Source: Corynebacterium freiburgense
GTDB lineage: Bacteria; Actinomycetota; Actinomycetes; Mycobacteriales; Mycobacteriaceae
Reading direction: 5' to 3'
DNA: 64,000 nucleotides
NCBI RefSeq assembly: GCF_030408815.1
Contig: NZ_CP047355.1
Location: 1,488,001-1,552,000, forward strand
The number at the start of each line of letters is the position of its first letter. Position 1 is the stretch's first letter. Below the pieces are notes generated by a model that had not been told where the DNA came from, did not search any database, and saw only the letters and a program-made list of their open reading frames with translations. Below are positions 28,368 through 38,276 of this stretch, piece after piece. The position numbers and the translations under genes were made by a program.

Positions 28368-28581
28368 CAAGCTTTGGACTTATGCCTCTCCCGAAAGCTA
28401 GGCTGATCCTTGCTCCATGGCGTTTTGGGATGGCGGGTTGGTTTGAATACGCCTGAATTAGCTGATTTTTGGGACCATCGACTTGTTAGTGCCGGCTGCT
28501 AGATGTGTGAACGTAAGTTAAAGGGTTTTCGGGTGGGGCAGCTGGTTTTCCAGTGGTTTACAGGGGTTTGGTCGGCTTCCA

Positions 28582-28608
28582 GGGTGCTTGATAGGCGCAC
28601 CCTATCAA
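28582..28608. repeat. Interleaved inverted repeats
   Basis: GGGTGC (28582-28587) pairs with GCACCC (28597-28602), and TTGATA (28588-28593) with TATCAA (28603-28608). The two 6-bp stems interlock, so only one hairpin can form at a time. Confidence 0.5.
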
Positions 28609-28631
28609 ACTAGTGATATTTTCATACTGAG

Positions 28632-28677
28632 TGTCACGGATTCCATAAAATCGCCTGAAAAAATGGAATTTGTGACA
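28632..28677. repeat. Palindromic repeat, unit 1
   Basis: Arms TGTCACGGATTCCAT (28632-28646) and ATGGAATTTGTGACA (28663-28677) match at 13 of 15 positions around a 16-nt A-rich loop ending GAAAAA. Confidence 0.8.
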
Positions 28678-28713
28678 GCAACCAACATTGCGCACAACTG
28701 TTGACCTGGGGTT

Positions 28714-28768
28714 TGTCGCAGATTCCATAAAAACAGTGAAAAATGTGAAAAAAATGGAATTTGTGACA
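28714..28768. repeat. Palindromic repeat, unit 2
   Basis: Arms TGTCGCAGATTCCAT (28714-28728) and ATGGAATTTGTGACA (28754-28768), 13 of 15 positions complementary, with a 25-nt A-rich loop. Confidence 0.8.
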
Positions 28769-28784
28769 GGTTCCCTACCTATCG

Positions 28785-28830
28785 TGTCGCAGATTCCATA
28801 AAATCCGCCGAAAAAATGGAATCTGTGACA
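28785..28830. repeat. Palindromic repeat, unit 3
   Basis: Arms TGTCGCAGATTCCAT (28785-28799) and ATGGAATCTGTGACA (28816-28830), 14 of 15 positions complementary, with a 16-nt loop. The best-preserved copy. Confidence 0.8.
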
Positions 28831-29064
28831 ACACGCCCAACCAGCGCCCAACCGGACCTCCAAAAGACCGACCAGCGCCAGAAAAGACCAAACACCACCT
28901 AACCAGCCCTGAACTAGGCCCAGCCAAATCCCAGCTCACCACAAGCACACAAATAAACGCAGTCCAAAACTACCCCCGTTACCTACAATCGTGTGGGCTT
29001 TGTGTCACCTCCGCCACGTTACTTCACCCATTCACTAGGGATAACATTTACTCCATAACGGTAT

Positions 29065-29070
29065 TAGAAT
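29065..29070 (+). promoter_or_regulatory. -10 hexamer TAGAAT, leaderless start
   Basis: Ends 6 nt before the ATG at 29077; no ribosome binding site is present. Confidence 0.5.
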
Positions 29071-29076
29071 GAGCCT

Positions 29077-29541
29077 ATGGGAGATCCAGACATTAGGCTC
29101 AGTGATAAGGAGCGAGACGATGCTTTTGAGGCGCTGCGTCAGCACCTATCGGATGGGCGTCTAACACTTCAGGAATTTGATGAACGTGCAGCTGCCGTAG
29201 TTAAAGCCACGACGCGTGGCGATCTGTACCCACTATTTCGTGATCTTCCGGCCACGTTAGCTGAGCATTCTCCAAGCCCGCTGCCAAATAGCTTTACTGG
29301 TGGCTCTTCAATCGCAGAAATCGAACGCCGCAAAAAGTATTTTGAAAAGATGATGGTCGGCGTATGGGCTACCACGCTGGTGATCTTTTTTGTCTCACTG
29401 TTTATTCTGCGAATTCCATGGTTTTGGGTGGTCTTCCCAATCGCAGGGGTCTTACATTGGGCTTTAGATGAATTTATGGGCATTTCCGAGGAAGAAGAAA
29501 AACTCCTTGAACAATCCAAACGCAAAGAGCTAAACACTTAA
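29077..29541 (+). CDS. DUF1707 / 2TM domain protein
   Basis: 154 residues. The N-terminal DUF1707 domain (DIRLSDKERDDAFEALRQHLSDGRLTLQEFDERAAAVVKATTRGDLYPLFRDLP) is typical of actinobacteria and often sits on membrane or regulatory proteins. Two TM helices (about 92-108 and 111-128) follow in a 2TM-like hairpin, and the tail is acidic then basic. Function not established for the family. Leaderless promoter directly upstream. Convergent with, and overlapping by 4 bp, the ABC-F gene. Confidence 0.82.
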   Translation: MGDPDIRLSDKERDDAFEALRQHLSDGRLTLQEFDERAAAVVKATTRGDLYPLFRDLPATLAEHSPSPLPNSFTGGSSIAEIERRKKYFEKMMVGVWATTLVIFFVSLFILRIPWFWVVFPIAGVLHWALDEFMGISEEEEKLLEQSKRKELNT

Positions 29542-31169
29542 GCCAGTTCAACCAATTCCATATATTCATCATTCCAAAGGTCTTCTACGCCGTCTGGCAA
29601 TACAATGACTCGCTCGGGGTTTAATGCGGTCACCGCACCGGGATCGTGCGTTACCAAAACCACAGCACCCTTGTAGGTTCGTAGTGCATCAAGAACTTGT
29701 TCGCGGGATACGGGGTCGAGGTTATTAGTGGGCTCATCAAGTAGGAGTACATTTGCACGGGAAGACACTAGTGCTGCCAATGCCAACCGAGTTTTTTCAC
29801 CACCAGATAGTGTTCCTGCCGGTTGCTGTAGCTGCTCGCCAGAAAACATAAATGCACCTAGTAGGGATCGAAGGTCTTGTTCCCCAGCATCCGGGCACGC
29901 CTCAATGGTGTTTTGCCAGACGCTTTTTTCTGGATTAATAGTGTCGTGTTCTTGGGCAAAGTATCCAATTTTCAAGCCATGTCCTGAGACAATGCCCCCT
30001 TCCCCATCTGTGCGTTCTACTCCGGCGAGGAGTTTAAGTAATGTAGTTTTTCCGGCACCATTAAATCCAAGAACTACAACCCGTGAGCCTTTATCAATGG
30101 CCAGGTCAACTCCAGCGAACACTTCAAGCGACCCATACATTTTTGTAAGTCCACTTGCGTTGAGTGGAGTTTTGCCACATGGCGCGGGTTCCGGGAAGGA
30201 AATATGAGCGACCTTATCTGATTGACGAATATCGTCGAGCTTGGTAACCATTTTTTCTGCTCGAGCAAGCATTTGCTTTGCGGCAGCGGCTTTAGTCGCT
30301 TTGGCGCCGAGTCTGGCTGCTTGTTGTTTGAGTGCTGCGGCTTTTTTCTCAGCGTTTGCTCGTTCGCGGCGTCGGCGCGCTTCATCGAGTGCGCGAGCGT
30401 CAAGGTATTTTTTCCATCCCATATTATATACGTCGGCTTCGGCACGCACTGCGTCTAAAAACCAAATCTTATTGCACACGGCGTCGAGAAGCTCAACATC
30501 GTGTGAAATCATTACAAGCCCACCATCGTGTTTGGCTAAAAATTCACGTAACCAGGTAATGGAGTCAGAATCCAGGTGGTTGGTGGGTTCGTCCAGCAGT
30601 AATGTGACTGTTGATTTACCGGAGCCATTGGATGCCGCGAAAAGGATTTGGGCGAGTTCTACGCGGCGTCGTTGCCCGCCGGACAGGGTTTTCAGCGGCT
30701 GGTCGAGCACTCTAGCGGGCAGTCCAAGGGAATCACAAATACGTGCGGCTTCGGAGGCCGCCTCATATCCACCTAATTGATGATACTGCTCTTCTAAACG
30801 TGAATACTTCTGTATCGCCGCATTGCGTTTCCTATCATCGGAGGTTGTTTCCATGATTTCTTGTTGGCGTTCCATTGACGCCATAATGCGGTCGAGCCCG
30901 CGGGCAGAAAGTACTCGGTCCCGTGCTGTTTGCTCGATATTGCCTTCACGGGAGTCTTGCGGTAGATACCCTATTTCACCAGAGCGGATGACTTTTCCTC
31001 CATAGGGTTCAGTTTCACCAGCCAAGATTCGCATAGTTGTGGTTTTTCCGGCACCATTTCGGCCCACAAGCCCAATGCGATCACCTGGTTGGACGCGCAG
31101 GTGCTGTCCTGGGGCAAAAAGGAGCGTGCGGGCACCTACGCGAACTTCAAAGTCTTCCGTCACAATCAC
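29538..31169 (-). CDS. ABC-F family ATPase
   Basis: About 543 residues with two ABC ATPase cassettes and no membrane domain. Cassette 1: Walker A GRNGAGKTT, signature LSGGQRRRVELAQ, Walker B TVTLLLDEPTNHLD. A basic inter-domain linker follows (RRRRERANAEKKAAALKQQA). Cassette 2: GFNGAGKTT, LSGGEKTRLALA, VLLLDEPTNNLD. ABC-F proteins act on the ribosome in translation or antibiotic protection. Three closely spaced GTG codons (31175, 31169, 31163) are possible starts; 31169 gives MIVTEDFEVRVGARTLL, which resembles the family N-terminus. Divergent from ald. Confidence 0.9.
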   Translation of the reverse strand: MIVTEDFEVRVGARTLLFAPGQHLRVQPGDRIGLVGRNGAGKTTTMRILAGETEPYGGKVIRSGEIGYLPQDSREGNIEQTARDRVLSARGLDRIMASMERQQEIMETTSDDRKRNAAIQKYSRLEEQYHQLGGYEAASEAARICDSLGLPARVLDQPLKTLSGGQRRRVELAQILFAASNGSGKSTVTLLLDEPTNHLDSDSITWLREFLAKHDGGLVMISHDVELLDAVCNKIWFLDAVRAEADVYNMGWKKYLDARALDEARRRRERANAEKKAAALKQQAARLGAKATKAAAAKQMLARAEKMVTKLDDIRQSDKVAHISFPEPAPCGKTPLNASGLTKMYGSLEVFAGVDLAIDKGSRVVVLGFNGAGKTTLLKLLAGVERTDGEGGIVSGHGLKIGYFAQEHDTINPEKSVWQNTIEACPDAGEQDLRSLLGAFMFSGEQLQQPAGTLSGGEKTRLALAALVSSRANVLLLDEPTNNLDPVSREQVLDALRTYKGAVVLVTHDPGAVTALNPERVIVLPDGVEDLWNDEYMELVELA

Positions 31170-31272
31170 GAACACTCATACTAGCGGTCATCAACAAATT
31201 TGTAATAAAACTGGCACTGGCCCACAACCACGCTTATGCTTTTGATGCAAATACACTATGTAAGGAGAATGT

Positions 31273-32349
31273 ATGCGTATCGGTGTGCCTCGAGAGCAAA
31301 AAGACCATGAGAAACGAGTAGGTATAACACCTGATGGTGTACATTCACTAGTTGAATTAGGGCACACCCTTGTTATTGAGCGCGGCGCGGGTGTAGGTTC
31401 TGGTTTTCAAGACGCCGATTACACCGCTGCGGGAGCACAGCTTGGTTCCGCTGCTGATGCGTGGGCTTGTGACCTCGTAGTAAAGGTGAAAGAACCAATT
31501 CCATCCGAGTACGGCTTTTTACGTAACGATCTCACACTATTTTGTTATCTTCACCTTGCTGCCGAGCCAGAATTGGCTCAAGCACTTATGGATGCTGGAA
31601 CCACTGCCATTGCATTTGAAACCGTGACAGACGCACACGGTGGCCTGCCTCTGCTCACCCCAATGAGTGAAATTGCCGGCCGTCTTAGTGTGCAAATTGG
31701 CGCATACCTATTAACCAATCCGGCGGGAGGTCCTGGTGTACTGCTTGGGGGCATTGGTGGGGTTGCCCCAATTCATGTGACGGTGGTTGGCGGTGGCACT
31801 TCTGGTGCCCAGGCCGTGGATGTTGCGGTGGGGCTTGGCGCACAAGTAACAGTGATTGATATTAATACCAGTACGCTCCGGCGGTTTATGGAACGCTACC
31901 AGAACCGGGTTCATTGTGTAAGTTCTTCACCTGCTGCGATTGCGGAGGCGTTAAGCCGTTCCCATTTGGTTATTGGTTCGGTGCTCGTTCCTGGTGCAAA
32001 AGCCCCAATTGTGATCTCAAAGGAACATATCCAGGCAATGCCGCAAGGCGCCGTTATCGTTGATATTGCCATCGACCAGGGTGGTTGTACGGAGCTTTCC
32101 AAACCTACCAGCCATAGTGAGCCAACATATGTGGCTGATCATGTGACAATGTATTGCGTGACTAATATGCCTGGTTCGGCGCAGGTGACTGCCACCAAGG
32201 CACTCGCTGCTGAAACATTGCCATTTGTTCGGCAACTGGCGGAATTGGGTACTGAAGAAGCCATCGCTGCTAACCCACATCTGGCGGCAGGTGTAAATAT
32301 TAGGCGTGGCGAAATTTTACACCAAGGTGTGCGACAAGCATTGTGCTAG
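31273..32349 (+). CDS. ald: Alanine dehydrogenase
   Basis: A 358-residue NAD-dependent enzyme (usual length about 370) that interconverts L-alanine and pyruvate plus ammonia. It has MRIGVPREQKDHEKRVGITP at the N-terminus, the catalytic Lys in VKVKEP (about 74), the His in FCYLHLA (about 96) and the Rossmann motif VTVVGGGTSGAQAVDVAVGLGA. The usual LLGGVPGV loop reads LLGGIGGV, a small departure. ATG 31273 has TAAGGAG 6 nt upstream. Its stop lies inside the start of the next gene (7-bp overlap). Confidence 0.92.
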   Translation: MRIGVPREQKDHEKRVGITPDGVHSLVELGHTLVIERGAGVGSGFQDADYTAAGAQLGSAADAWACDLVVKVKEPIPSEYGFLRNDLTLFCYLHLAAEPELAQALMDAGTTAIAFETVTDAHGGLPLLTPMSEIAGRLSVQIGAYLLTNPAGGPGVLLGGIGGVAPIHVTVVGGGTSGAQAVDVAVGLGAQVTVIDINTSTLRRFMERYQNRVHCVSSSPAAIAEALSRSHLVIGSVLVPGAKAPIVISKEHIQAMPQGAVIVDIAIDQGGCTELSKPTSHSEPTYVADHVTMYCVTNMPGSAQVTATKALAAETLPFVRQLAELGTEEAIAANPHLAAGVNIRRGEILHQGVRQALC

Positions 32350-33299
32350 ATCTTATTGTTGTTGGTTTGGGCCCGGCGGGGCTAGCGTTAGCACACCGAG
32401 CCCAAACATATGGCTGGCAGGTTTTAGGATTTGACCCAAAACCTGAATGGGACCATACGATCGGTTTTTGGGTTGATGAAGTTCCCGATTGGCTCAATGT
32501 TCCTATAGCCGGGCAGTGTCAACCGAAGGTGCGTTCTAAAGGGTTTTCGCGAACTTTACCGCGGGACTACGCAATTATTGATGCCCCCGCATTCCGTAAG
32601 CAACTCTCCACCTTCCCCATTCTTAGGGAATCTGCAGAAATTATCGACGCCCACACCGTCCGGGCCCGCCACACACATACTGCACGCATGGTGGTAGACG
32701 CCCGCGGCTACCAAGAAAAATCTGGCCCCTTTCAACAAGCCGCTGGCTGTTTAGTAGAACATAGCGAACCGTGGTGGATGGATATACATGGCACAACATT
32801 TACCTATGCCATACCGATCCATAACCAATGGCTTATAGAACGCACAATCCTCATTACAAAGGCCCCACAGCCATGGAGCGAACTGGAATCCATGCTGCCT
32901 ACACCAACCAGTGATCGGGTGCTATTTTCCATGCGCATCCCCCGGTATTCCGGTCCGGCTATTCCGTTTGGCGTGCGAGCAGGCATGCTTAACCCGGTTA
33001 CTGGATATTCAATTGGCACCGCCTGGCGGTATATCGATGATGTTCTTTCTGGAATATACCCTTGGAAACGCCTAAGTTGGCGGATTGAGCAGTGGCTTTT
33101 GCGGCGTAGTCAAGCACTGCTCCTTACCATTGACCAAGAACGCTTCTTTGCGGAAGTTTTTCGTCTCCCAGATGAAACCCTTCGAAGGTTCCTGCAACTT
33201 GGTGACCTTCCCGGCACTCTTCGCGGAATGTGGACATTGTTTTACCAGGCTCCTTGGCTGCGTAGACACAGTATTGCCGCACTGCTCAAATCTGGATAA
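32343..33299 (+). CDS. Lycopene cyclase-like flavoprotein (CrtY/CrtL type)
   Basis: 318 residues, shorter than the 380-400 usual for CrtY. Features of the family appear in order: dinucleotide motif LIVVGLGPAGLALA at the N-terminus, MVVDARG, PWWMDIHGTTFTYAIPI, the FGVRAGMLNPVTGYSIG motif (Gly and PxTGYS), and FFAEVFRLPDETLRRFL near the C-terminus. This makes a flavoprotein cyclase of linear carotenoids the best guess. No phytoene synthase or desaturase gene is in this window, and known corynebacterial carotenoid cyclases are of another (CrtYe/Yf) type. GTG start overlapping the ald stop by 7 bp, so translation is probably coupled. Confidence 0.72.
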   Translation: MLDLIVVGLGPAGLALAHRAQTYGWQVLGFDPKPEWDHTIGFWVDEVPDWLNVPIAGQCQPKVRSKGFSRTLPRDYAIIDAPAFRKQLSTFPILRESAEIIDAHTVRARHTHTARMVVDARGYQEKSGPFQQAAGCLVEHSEPWWMDIHGTTFTYAIPIHNQWLIERTILITKAPQPWSELESMLPTPTSDRVLFSMRIPRYSGPAIPFGVRAGMLNPVTGYSIGTAWRYIDDVLSGIYPWKRLSWRIEQWLLRRSQALLLTIDQERFFAEVFRLPDETLRRFLQLGDLPGTLRGMWTLFYQAPWLRRHSIAALLKSG

Positions 33300-33307
33300 A
33301 AAGCGAT

Positions 33308-33338
33308 TTGACCCTCCTGTTAGAGGATGGCTCATACT
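33308..33338 (+). promoter_or_regulatory. MerR-type promoter with 19-bp spacer
   Basis: TTGACC (33308-33313) and CATACT (33333-33338) are 19 bp apart rather than 17. The spacer carries ACCCTCctgttaGAGG-like dyad symmetry. This is the classic layout activated by MerR proteins, here just before a merR gene. Confidence 0.65.
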
Positions 33339-33368
33339 CATCCGGAAAGCACAGCAAAGGAGGACTCC

Positions 33369-34148
33369 ATGTTGAAAATTGGACAATTTTCATTGGTTTC
33401 AGGGCTTAGTATTAAAGCCCTTCGCTTTTACGATCAATGTGGGCTACTACCAGCCGAAATTGATCCACTCAATGGGTATCGGTGGTATTCACCTACGCAA
33501 CTCGAATCAGCAGATCTTATTCGCGTACTGCGCGCAAGTGGCTTGTCTATTGAACAGACTCGAAATGCTCTTCAGCCAGCGGCTCGCCAAGAGATACTTG
33601 CCAAACACGAAAAGGAACTTCAACAACGTCGCGCTTTGGAAGATCGCGCTCTTGCCGTAGCCAAAACATGGGAAAAACCTAATTTTCAGGTGCAAACGCG
33701 CACGGTAGAACAACTCCACTGGGTAGCGTTTTCTACGGTTCTTGACCTCACCAACACTCCCGCTGAGCTTGAATCTCAGTGCAGTGTTTTGAATTCGTCA
33801 CCAGATGCAGCTACCCAACGTTTGATTTGTGGTGAACCATGGCAGTGGTTTTCACCCCACTCCGATACCCGTATCCAAGCTCGAACCTGCTATCCGGTAT
33901 CCGAACTTCCTAGCGAAACCACAATGCAATGCGGAACCTTACCGCGGCGTCGAGAAGCATTTGTAGTTACGGGTGTAGGAGACTATCCAGCTTTGGAGGA
34001 TTTACCTGGTGGACCACTTCCCCACCCATGTAACTATTCGCTGGTTAAGTATTTAGACGAGCACGGCATTGAGCAAGAGGAATTCCATCACCGTTTAGTG
34101 AACAACGATCAAATGGAAGTCATTGCAATCATTGAGGAATATTCCTAA
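33369..34148 (+). CDS. MerR-family regulator with effector-binding domain
   Basis: 259 residues. The N-terminal MerR HTH (LKIGQFSLVSGLSIKALRFYDQCGLLPAEIDPLNGYRWY) is followed by a coiled dimer helix (to about 115) and a C-terminal domain of GyrI/BmrR type (GEPWQWFSPHSDTRIQARTCYPV, then FVVTGVGDYPALEDL and a final MEVIAIIEEYS). The layout suggests a BmrR/TipA-like sensor of hydrophobic or cationic small molecules. ATG 33369 has AAAGGAGG 5 nt upstream. It most likely controls its own 19-bp-spacer promoter. No obvious target gene besides itself. Confidence 0.88.
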   Translation: MLKIGQFSLVSGLSIKALRFYDQCGLLPAEIDPLNGYRWYSPTQLESADLIRVLRASGLSIEQTRNALQPAARQEILAKHEKELQQRRALEDRALAVAKTWEKPNFQVQTRTVEQLHWVAFSTVLDLTNTPAELESQCSVLNSSPDAATQRLICGEPWQWFSPHSDTRIQARTCYPVSELPSETTMQCGTLPRRREAFVVTGVGDYPALEDLPGGPLPHPCNYSLVKYLDEHGIEQEEFHHRLVNNDQMEVIAIIEEYS

Positions 34149-34157
34149 AACGCGAAA

Positions 34158-34204
34158 GGCGGTACACACCCATTACGGTATGTATATGTGCGCGTACCGC
34201 CCTT
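34158..34204. terminator. Hairpin between merR and the suf operon
   Basis: GGCGGTAC (34158-34165) and GTACCGCC (34194-34201), a perfect 8-bp stem with AAA before and CTTT after, lies between convergent genes and may act on both strands. The 28-nt loop can pair further. Confidence 0.6.
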
Positions 34205-34219
34205 TGGGTTGCTTTATAG

Positions 34220-34633
34220 CTATACCGAAAAACCTAAGGCACGCAATTGCTCACGACCGTCCTCGGTAATCATATGCGGCCCCCATGGTGGCAACCAGAC
34301 CCAGTTCAAGGTGAGTTTTGTGGCGGTTCCAGAACCAACGACCGCGCTGTGGGCTTGGTCTTCTAAAACATCGGTAAGTGGACATGCTGGTGACGTTAAC
34401 GTCATATTGACCACAGCTTCAGTGCCGTTTTCAATCCAGATATCGTATACCAAACCCAGGTCTACAACATTAATGCCCAATTCTGGGTCGATAACGTCGC
34501 GTAAATACTCTTCTACATCGGATGCCAATGCAAGATCCGCATCACTCTGTTTGGGGCGGACTGGAATTTCTGGTTCCTGGGAGCTTTCCGAAATACGGTC
34601 AAGTTCTTCGGGCAAATCATGTTCGTTTGTCAT
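34220..34633 (-). CDS. sufT: SufT-type Fe-S assembly factor (DUF59/MIP18)
   Basis: 137 residues with a disordered acidic N-terminus (about 1-35) and a DUF59 domain: VIDPELGINVVDLGLVYDI, VNMTLTSPACPLTDVLEDQ with its conserved Cys, and a C-terminal NWVWLPPWGPHMITEDGREQLRALGF. Such proteins help mature Fe-S proteins. Last gene of the suf operon; its ATG overlaps the sufU stop. Confidence 0.9.
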   Translation of the reverse strand: MTNEHDLPEELDRISESSQEPEIPVRPKQSDADLALASDVEEYLRDVIDPELGINVVDLGLVYDIWIENGTEAVVNMTLTSPACPLTDVLEDQAHSAVVGSGTATKLTLNWVWLPPWGPHMITEDGREQLRALGFSV

Positions 34634-35076
34634 TTTTTCTCCAATGCTTCAGCCGTGGCCGCTTGAAACGCTTTCCAACCTAGGAGGGCACACTTCACCC
34701 GTGCTGGGTATTGGGCTACACCAGAAAACGCAATACCGTCGCCGATAATATCCTCATCGCCTTGTTCTTTACCGCGACTGGTAATCATTTTTTCAAATTC
34801 AGCCAATTTTGCCATTGCCTCTGACACCGAGCAACCGACGATTTCTTCGGCCATTACCGATGTCGCCGCCTGACTAATAGAACAACCTTCCGCTTCATAG
34901 GACACATCTTCCACAGTGGTGCCATCTGTGGAAAGTCGAACACGAAGTGTAAGTTCATCCCCACACGAGGTGTTTACATGGTGAACTTCAGCATCATAGG
35001 GTTCACGCAACCCACGATGCTGTGGGTGACGGTAGTGGTCAAGAATTACTTCTTGATACATCTGCTCAAGTTTCAC
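34630..35076 (-). CDS. sufU: SufU, sulfur-transfer partner of SufS
   Basis: 148 residues. The three conserved Cys of zinc-binding SufU are visible: NTSCGDELTL, EGCSISQAATSVM and RVKCALLGW, with Asp in the first motif as fourth ligand. It accepts persulfide sulfur from SufS by swapping zinc ligands. The 18-residue insertion between the second and third Cys, seen in SufU but not IscU, is present. It starts 1 nt after the sufS stop. Confidence 0.93.
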   Translation of the reverse strand: MKLEQMYQEVILDHYRHPQHRGLREPYDAEVHHVNTSCGDELTLRVRLSTDGTTVEDVSYEAEGCSISQAATSVMAEEIVGCSVSEAMAKLAEFEKMITSRGKEQGDEDIIGDGIAFSGVAQYPARVKCALLGWKAFQAATAEALEKK

Positions 35077-37088
<2,012 letters not shown>

Positions 37089-37103
37089 GAAGTTTTCCTT
37101 GTT

Positions 37104-38276
37104 TTAGAGTTCAATATTGTCCAGCTCAGCAGCGATGCGGCCTTCAAGCTCTTCGCGTACTGCAGGAACAGGGATTCGGTTAATAACCTCGGAGAAAAAG
37201 CCGCGCACGATAAGGCGGCGAGCTTGATCGCGGGTAATGCCACGGGATAGCAAGTAAAACACTTGTTCATCATCAAAACGGCCAACGGTAGCGGCGTGAC
37301 CAGCACCCGTAATCTCACCGGTTTCGATTTCAAGGTTTGGAACCGCATCAGCCCGAGCACCTTCAGTAAGCACTAAGTTACGGTTCGCCTCATAGGTGTC
37401 AGTACCTTGCGCATTCGAGCGAATAAGTACATCACCAACCCAGGAAGTACGCGCATCTGGCAAATCACTCGTGGGATCGCCTTGCAATGCACCTTTATAC
37501 AGCACATTCGAACGGCAATTAGGTACAGCGTGGTCTACCAAAAGACGCTGCTCAAAGAATTGTCCATCATCTGCGAAATACACACCGAGAAGCTCTGCAT
37601 CCCCACCAGGGGCTGCAAACTTTACCTGTGGCACCAAACGAACAACGCCACCACCAAAGCACGCTACATTGTGGCGGAAAACTGAATCCCGGCCTAATAG
37701 CGCACGCTCACCAGCAAGATGCACTGCATCATTTTCCCAATCTTCATGGACTACCACGGTCAATCGGGCATTATCGCCTACCAAATATTCATGGTTATCG
37801 GCATGAGTCCCTGAACCAACAAAATGCAGGTTCACCATTGCTTCAGCATCTTGCTCAACCTCAATGACCAAGGCCCCAAAAGAGGTCACATCAAGACCTT
37901 TACCGGTAACAGTGATGGTTACAGGTTCAGTATTAACCGAGCCCTTAGCAAACTTCACTACATAGCCGCCCTCCATGGCTGACCATGCCTGCGCCGCAAC
38001 ACGGTCAACCGGCGCACCCGCCCGACCCAGGCGGGCGTCGTCACGCAACACTCGTTCTACAGAAACACCCTGAGCATTCGTGGGAACGTCGATTTGAACA
38101 TCTGGAGTAACTGCTGGGGCGAAAGTACCGTCATGCAAGCCGCGCAAACGTCGCAATGGCACAAAACGCCAAACCTCATCGCGTCCTTTTGGAATATCAA
38201 AATCAGCGACATCAAATGAGGTGAAAAGGTCACCCTTGTTATTGTGGTAGGTCGCGTTTTTTACAGGGGCAGTCAT
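37104..38276 (-). CDS. sufD: SufD scaffold subunit
   Basis: The 390-residue right-handed beta-helix protein of the SufBC2D scaffold. The SufBD core is visible (QFFEQRLLVDHAVPNCRSNVLYKGAL..., AGHAATVGRFDDEQVFYLLSRGITRDQARRLIVRGFFSEV), the last stretch being the family's C-terminal signature. It starts directly after the sufB stop. Confidence 0.94.
   Translation of the reverse strand: MTAPVKNATYHNNKGDLFTSFDVADFDIPKGRDEVWRFVPLRRLRGLHDGTFAPAVTPDVQIDVPTNAQGVSVERVLRDDARLGRAGAPVDRVAAQAWSAMEGGYVVKFAKGSVNTEPVTITVTGKGLDVTSFGALVIEVEQDAEAMVNLHFVGSGTHADNHEYLVGDNARLTVVVHEDWENDAVHLAGERALLGRDSVFRHNVACFGGGVVRLVPQVKFAAPGGDAELLGVYFADDGQFFEQRLLVDHAVPNCRSNVLYKGALQGDPTSDLPDARTSWVGDVLIRSNAQGTDTYEANRNLVLTEGARADAVPNLEIETGEITGAGHAATVGRFDDEQVFYLLSRGITRDQARRLIVRGFFSEVINRIPVPAVREELEGRIAAELDNIEL

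Larger units (their letters stand above)
28368..29064. other. Non-coding region carrying the palindrome cluster
   Basis: About 700 nt without a credible gene. A minus-strand frame over 28558-28863 is only a read-through of the repeated palindromes. Contains the interleaved inverted repeats at 28582-28608 and three hairpins (28632-28830). Confidence 0.6.

Noticed and set aside
27906..28370. Minus-strand 154-codon frame
   Set aside because: Antisense to the small HTH gene, with unusual composition and no ribosome binding site.
28582..28608. H-type RNA pseudoknot
   Set aside because: Both connecting loops would be 0 nt long, which is sterically unlikely; mutually exclusive hairpins fit better.
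28632..28830. CRISPR array
   Set aside because: Only three units, each a palindrome with its own loop; the unequal spacers and 15-bp arms do not fit direct repeats with unique spacers.
28558..28863. Minus-strand 101-codon frame with repeated peptide blocks
   Set aside because: The peptide repeats are the translation of the DNA palindromes; there is no start signal.
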